Source: JAMXLO01 sp964427005
GTDB lineage: Bacteria > Pseudomonadota > Alphaproteobacteria > Acetobacterales > Acetobacteraceae
Length of the DNA: 64,000 nucleotides
Reading direction: 5' to 3'
NCBI GenBank assembly: GCA_964427005.1
Contig: CAYRTL010000005.1
Location: 31,355 to 95,354 of the forward strand
Shown: piece after piece, positions 60,835-64,000 of the stretch
Layout of the letters: each line of letters begins with the position of its first letter
Position numbering within the stretch: the stretch's first letter is position 1
Program-made: the position numbers and the translations under genes
Notes under the pieces: generated by a model
Told to the model about the DNA's origin: nothing
The model's database searches: none
Seen by the model: the letters and a program-made list of their open reading frames with translations, nothing else

Positions 60835-62061
60835 CTAGAGGCCCATGTGCATGCGATACGCCTTCCAGAAGCCGCGCACGGATGCTTCGGTCGCACGTGT
60901 CTCCTGGGTTTCGGCGCCGGCGCCACCCATCTCGACGACAGACAGCTCATCAGCCGCGGCGGCGATGCCGCGCTGCACGAAGCCGCCGACAGCGCCGTCC
61001 TCCATCGAGACGTAACCCGCGGGCCCAACCAGGTTGTTCTGCTTGAGCCGATGTGCCCGGAGCTCCGGTGTGTCGTCCTTGAAGCCGAGATAGGTCCAGT
61101 TCAGGTCCGTCGCATCAACACCACGCGGCACGATCTGCCGCACCGCGATCGCGTTGTGCACCTGCTGGAGAATGAACGTCGGAAAGATCGACAGAATCTG
61201 CAACTGGATCTCGTCATGGAACTCGTCATGCATGCCCAGCAGGCTCGGGTCCGCGAGCCGGAAGCTCTCCTTCTCCGACCGCAAGCCCTGGTAGCTGCTG
61301 TCCTTGCCCTGCGGAGGCGCCAGTGTTGCTGATGCATGATGCTCTCCAGTCTCGCTCACCAGCACACCACCGCCGGAACTGAGGCGCGTGATGCGGAACG
61401 TGGCGAAGAACAGGTGCAGCAAACTGGCGTGATACGTATCGCGTACGTTTTCGAAATACAGTTTCCAGTTGTTGGGCAATGCCTGGGTGAAGCGGCCGAT
61501 GATCTCCAGTTGCCGGTTACCAAACACGCGGCGGACACGGCCGACAATATCAGGGCCGAGCCATGTTTCGAATTCAGGCGCGTCCGGGGATAGCGAGCCA
61601 AACGCCATGCCGCAGAACGTGGTGACGCGGAGCTTGCGCGGCCCGTGCTTGGACATGTCGAAATCCGCCGGCATGCCGCCCTTGCCATTGACGCCGCGGG
61701 CAAACGCGATCGAGCGTAGATTGCCGCGCAGGTCGTAGCGCCAGGAGTGATAGACGCACTGAAAGTCCTTCACGTTGCCTGAATCTTCCAGGCAGATCAG
61801 CGCGCCACGATGCGCACAGCGATTCTCGAATGCGCAGAGTTCGCCGTCCTCGGCGCGAACCACGACGACTGGCATGGCACCGACGAAGGTGGTGCGGTAG
61901 TCGCCGACATCGGGCAGTTCGGTCTCGAGGCACAGATAATTCCAGACCGGCCCTTCGAAGACGCGCTTCTGTTCGAGCGCGAGGATGTCGGGGTCAGTGT
62001 AGACCCAGTACGGGATGCGGGTCAGCCCTTCGGGCCAGATACGGTCGGTGATGGCATCCAT
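60835..62061 (-). CDS. Aromatic-ring-hydroxylating dioxygenase, large (alpha) subunit, Rieske type
   Basis: A 408-aa oxygenase subunit. The Rieske [2Fe-2S] site is CAHRGALICLEDSG and the closing CVYHSWRYDL (CxH...CxxH). The mononuclear iron site is in the segment YFENVRDTYHASLLH, with the bridging Asp and the two His ligands. Sequence and size fit the benzoate/anthranilate-type group; the substrate is not determinable. No reductase or ferredoxin gene is near, so it must use one encoded elsewhere. ATG at 62061. Confidence 0.9.
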   Translation of the reverse strand: MDAITDRIWPEGLTRIPYWVYTDPDILALEQKRVFEGPVWNYLCLETELPDVGDYRTTFVGAMPVVVVRAEDGELCAFENRCAHRGALICLEDSGNVKDFQCVYHSWRYDLRGNLRSIAFARGVNGKGGMPADFDMSKHGPRKLRVTTFCGMAFGSLSPDAPEFETWLGPDIVGRVRRVFGNRQLEIIGRFTQALPNNWKLYFENVRDTYHASLLHLFFATFRITRLSSGGGVLVSETGEHHASATLAPPQGKDSSYQGLRSEKESFRLADPSLLGMHDEFHDEIQLQILSIFPTFILQQVHNAIAVRQIVPRGVDATDLNWTYLGFKDDTPELRAHRLKQNNLVGPAGYVSMEDGAVGGFVQRGIAAAADELSVVEMGGAGAETQETRATEASVRGFWKAYRMHMGL

Positions 62062-62073
62062 GGAAAGTGCCCC

Positions 62074-62844
62074 CTAGTTCAATCTCGGGTCCGGCACGCG
62101 CGCTGCTACAAGAACATCAACCGAAGTCGCGCCGGCGGCAAGCAGCACCCCGGCGCACGCGTTGGCGGTGGCACCCGACGTCATGACATCGTCGATCAGC
62201 AGGATACGTCTGCCACTTACGCGCGCTGCCCGCGACGGCCGAACGGCAAACGCGCCGCTGACTTCAGCCGCGCGCTCCTCCGCCGATTTTTCGCCCAACG
62301 ATACCGTCGCCCGTTGCCTCACCAGCGCATCGAGCACAGCAGGCCGACTGGCCATCCGACCGACAGCCTTCGCCAGCAGCGCGGCCTGATTGTAGCGGCG
62401 ATGAAACAGCCGCCAGCGATGCAGGGGCACGGGCACCAGCAGTTCCGCTTCCCCCAGCAACTCGGCGCCAGCACGCACCATGTGCGGCGCCAGCACCTGC
62501 GCCAATTCCGTCCTGTCGGCGTGCTTGAACGGCAGGATCAGCCGCCGCCCCGGCACATCATAGCGCAGCGCCCCTCGAGCGCGTCTAAACACGGGGGGTG
62601 CACTCCGGCAGCCGGGACATAGCCGCTCCGCGCCTCCCAGCGCGGCGCTGCCGAATGGCACGCCACAGCGCACGCAGAACGGCTCAGTGATGAAGCCGGT
62701 CTGTCGAAAGCAGTCGGGGCATAGCGTGCCCGGCGTATCGACCGGCGCGTTGCACGCGGCGCAATGCGGCGGCAACAGCACATCGAGCAGCGCGCGGCCG
62801 GCGCGCCACCCGAGGTCAGTGGCTGGCAGATACCTCGCCAACAC
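62074..62844 (-). CDS. comF: ComF family phosphoribosyltransferase-like protein
   Basis: A 256-aa protein. The N-terminal zinc-finger has CAACNAPVDTPGTLCPDC and CVRCG...CPGC (eight cysteines). The C-terminal PRT fold shows LLIDDVMTSGATANAC, the PRPP-binding motif. ComF is needed for DNA uptake in some bacteria, but its role in this group is unknown. The start (ATG at 62844) overlaps the rhodanese gene by 29 nt, so they are coupled. Confidence 0.9.
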   Translation of the reverse strand: MLARYLPATDLGWRAGRALLDVLLPPHCAACNAPVDTPGTLCPDCFRQTGFITEPFCVRCGVPFGSAALGGAERLCPGCRSAPPVFRRARGALRYDVPGRRLILPFKHADRTELAQVLAPHMVRAGAELLGEAELLVPVPLHRWRLFHRRYNQAALLAKAVGRMASRPAVLDALVRQRATVSLGEKSAEERAAEVSGAFAVRPSRAARVSGRRILLIDDVMTSGATANACAGVLLAAGATSVDVLVAARVPDPRLN

Positions 62845-64000
62845 CGAACGCCACCGTATCGTCGCGTTTGATCTGGTTCGCCAGCTCGATCTCCCAGGTG
62901 AGATAGGCCTGCATAGCCTGCTCGACGCCGGAGTTGCGATCGTAGGCCCGTAAGTAGCTATCGATGCACGCCTCGTCTGGCGGCGTCGTCCGGTCCTTCA
63001 CCAGCGGGCGGCCGAACGCATGCCAGGCGTCGGTGCCACCGTCCAGCACCTTCGCCTCGCCGCGGCACAGGCCCCTCACCTCGTCCACGGCCAGCCGCGC
63101 GGCGATCCCGTCGGGTGACGTGATCACCACGTGCTTGGCGGCGGCAAGTTGCGGTTTGAGCGCGACAAGACGCGTGCGTACGCCCCAGATCGCACCTGGG
63201 ATATGGCCTTCACGGAAATCGATGCTGCGGGCGAGATCGATCACCACCGTTCCATCGCCACTATCCAGCAATGCAACGAGCCCGGTCACGTCGATCGTTG
63301 GCACACGGGCGCCCAGTTCCGGTACCGGCAGCCGTTCGCGACCGCTGGTACGGATGGCCTCGAGCCCGCCCTCGACTACGAATACGTCGCGATGCCCCAT
63401 CTGACGCAGCCATGCGCCCGTCATGCGGGCCCGCACGCCCGTGTCGTCCACCAGCACGATGCGCGCGTTCCGTACCCCGATCCATTGATCGGTTGCCTGG
63501 ACGAGCTGTCCACCCGGCGCGCTGATGCTGCCCGGCCGATGTCCCGCGCGGTATTCGGCCGGATCGCGTACATCGAGCACGTAAAGGGTACGGTCGGGAT
63601 CATCCTCGAAGCGCGCGAGATCGATGGCGCCGATGACACCCACGCCAGATTCCTCGGCGAATTTCTGCGCGCGCTGCAAAGCAGTCGCGACAGTCTTCGG
63701 CGTGCCAGGCGCGAACTTGTCGGACCGGCCGCGGTCGCAGCGGAAGCCGGCGAGTTCCCAGCCCATGGTGCCGTTGCGCAGTGCCACCACCTTGTTGGGA
63801 ATACCCGCGCGCCGGAGGCTTTCGGCGCCCATGATGCTGCGCGTCCGGCCGGCGCAGTTCACCACGACCAGCGTCTTAGGATCGGGGGCGATGTCGCCGA
63901 TACGGTAGACCAGCTCGCCACCCGGGACGCTGACGCCGGTGGGGATCGACATGCGCACGAATTCCTCGTGGGTGCGGCTGTCCAGCACGACGATGTCACG
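62816..64000 (-). CDS. Multi-domain rhodanese-like protein (5' end beyond window)
   Basis: The visible 394 codons are cut at the window end. Three rhodanese domains are recognisable. In the first, VVVNCAGRTRSIMGAESLRRAG holds the active-site loop with a Cys (CAGRTRS). In the second, VLVDDTGVRARM, and in the third, VVITSPDGIAARL, the Cys is replaced (Asp and Ser), so only one domain can carry a persulfide. A further domain may lie upstream. Such tandem proteins act in sulfur transfer or regulation; the acceptor is unknown. Its 3' end overlaps comF. Confidence 0.85.
   Translation of the reverse strand, partial: RDIVVLDSRTHEEFVRMSIPTGVSVPGGELVYRIGDIAPDPKTLVVVNCAGRTRSIMGAESLRRAGIPNKVVALRNGTMGWELAGFRCDRGRSDKFAPGTPKTVATALQRAQKFAEESGVGVIGAIDLARFEDDPDRTLYVLDVRDPAEYRAGHRPGSISAPGGQLVQATDQWIGVRNARIVLVDDTGVRARMTGAWLRQMGHRDVFVVEGGLEAIRTSGRERLPVPELGARVPTIDVTGLVALLDSGDGTVVIDLARSIDFREGHIPGAIWGVRTRLVALKPQLAAAKHVVITSPDGIAARLAVDEVRGLCRGEAKVLDGGTDAWHAFGRPLVKDRTTPPDEACIDSYLRAYDRNSGVEQAMQAYLTWEIELANQIKRDDTVAFGVGEVSASH

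Overview
The window is about 64 kb of high-GC DNA packed with genes on both strands, with no gene-free stretch over 300 bases, no rRNA, and no tRNA or transposase that I can recognise. The gene set points to an alphaproteobacterium, most likely Rhodospirillales/Acetobacteraceae (inference). The grounds are a class I lysyl-tRNA synthetase, the divergent lysC/ubiG pair, ptsP beside lysC, a rodZ-ispG-hisS-prfA gene string, DUF1178 and grxC near comF, and the high-GC codon use. A 100-N run at 19352-19451 shows it is a draft scaffold.

Layout. 1-9680: tail of a DUF3311 protein with an MctP-like symporter, xthA, a LeuC/LeuD-type dehydratase pair, a small membrane protein, rmuC, a cytochrome c'-like lipoprotein, a surface-antigen-like protein and an MprF-like protein with a shortened synthase domain. 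9686-18660: class I lysS behind two tiny glycine-tailed lipoproteins, a DinG/XPD-type helicase, a TerB-like protein, a PhoR-like kinase, an EamA transporter and an SDR. 18667-24483: a universal stress protein, an unusual secreted 17-residue-repeat protein preceded by a perfect FNR/FixK-type site and interrupted by the assembly gap, an S10 peptidase, a zinc alcohol dehydrogenase with a small membrane partner, and RNase D. 24558-33949: a CHASE3/PAS hybrid kinase, a DUF1194 protein, the sulfate-activation operon cysD-cysNC with a uracil-DNA-glycosylase-like gene, an AmpG-like permease, a PAT-like acetyltransferase and an amidase.

34176-44931 is the most distinctive block. Six same-strand genes encode a type I secretion ABC transporter, its HlyD-type adaptor, a Sel1-repeat protein, a three-part glycosyltransferase, a ChW-like (hydrophobic W) repeat protein and a second glycosyltransferase. 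Together they look like a system that glycosylates and exports a surface polymer or protein; neither the cargo nor a TolC-type outer-membrane channel is present. The block stops 10 nt from the convergent prfA, where prmC is usually found.

44942-55860 is conserved core: hisS-prfA, rodZ-ispG, ptsP and lysC on the minus strand and ubiG divergent, with a vapBC toxin-antitoxin module sitting on the opposite strand between ispG and hisS. 55958-64000: a hybrid kinase with an Hpt domain, DUF1178, grxC, a sulfotransferase, a Rieske dioxygenase alpha/beta pair, comF and a multi-domain rhodanese cut by the window end. Several palindromic dispersed repeats lie at gene junctions.
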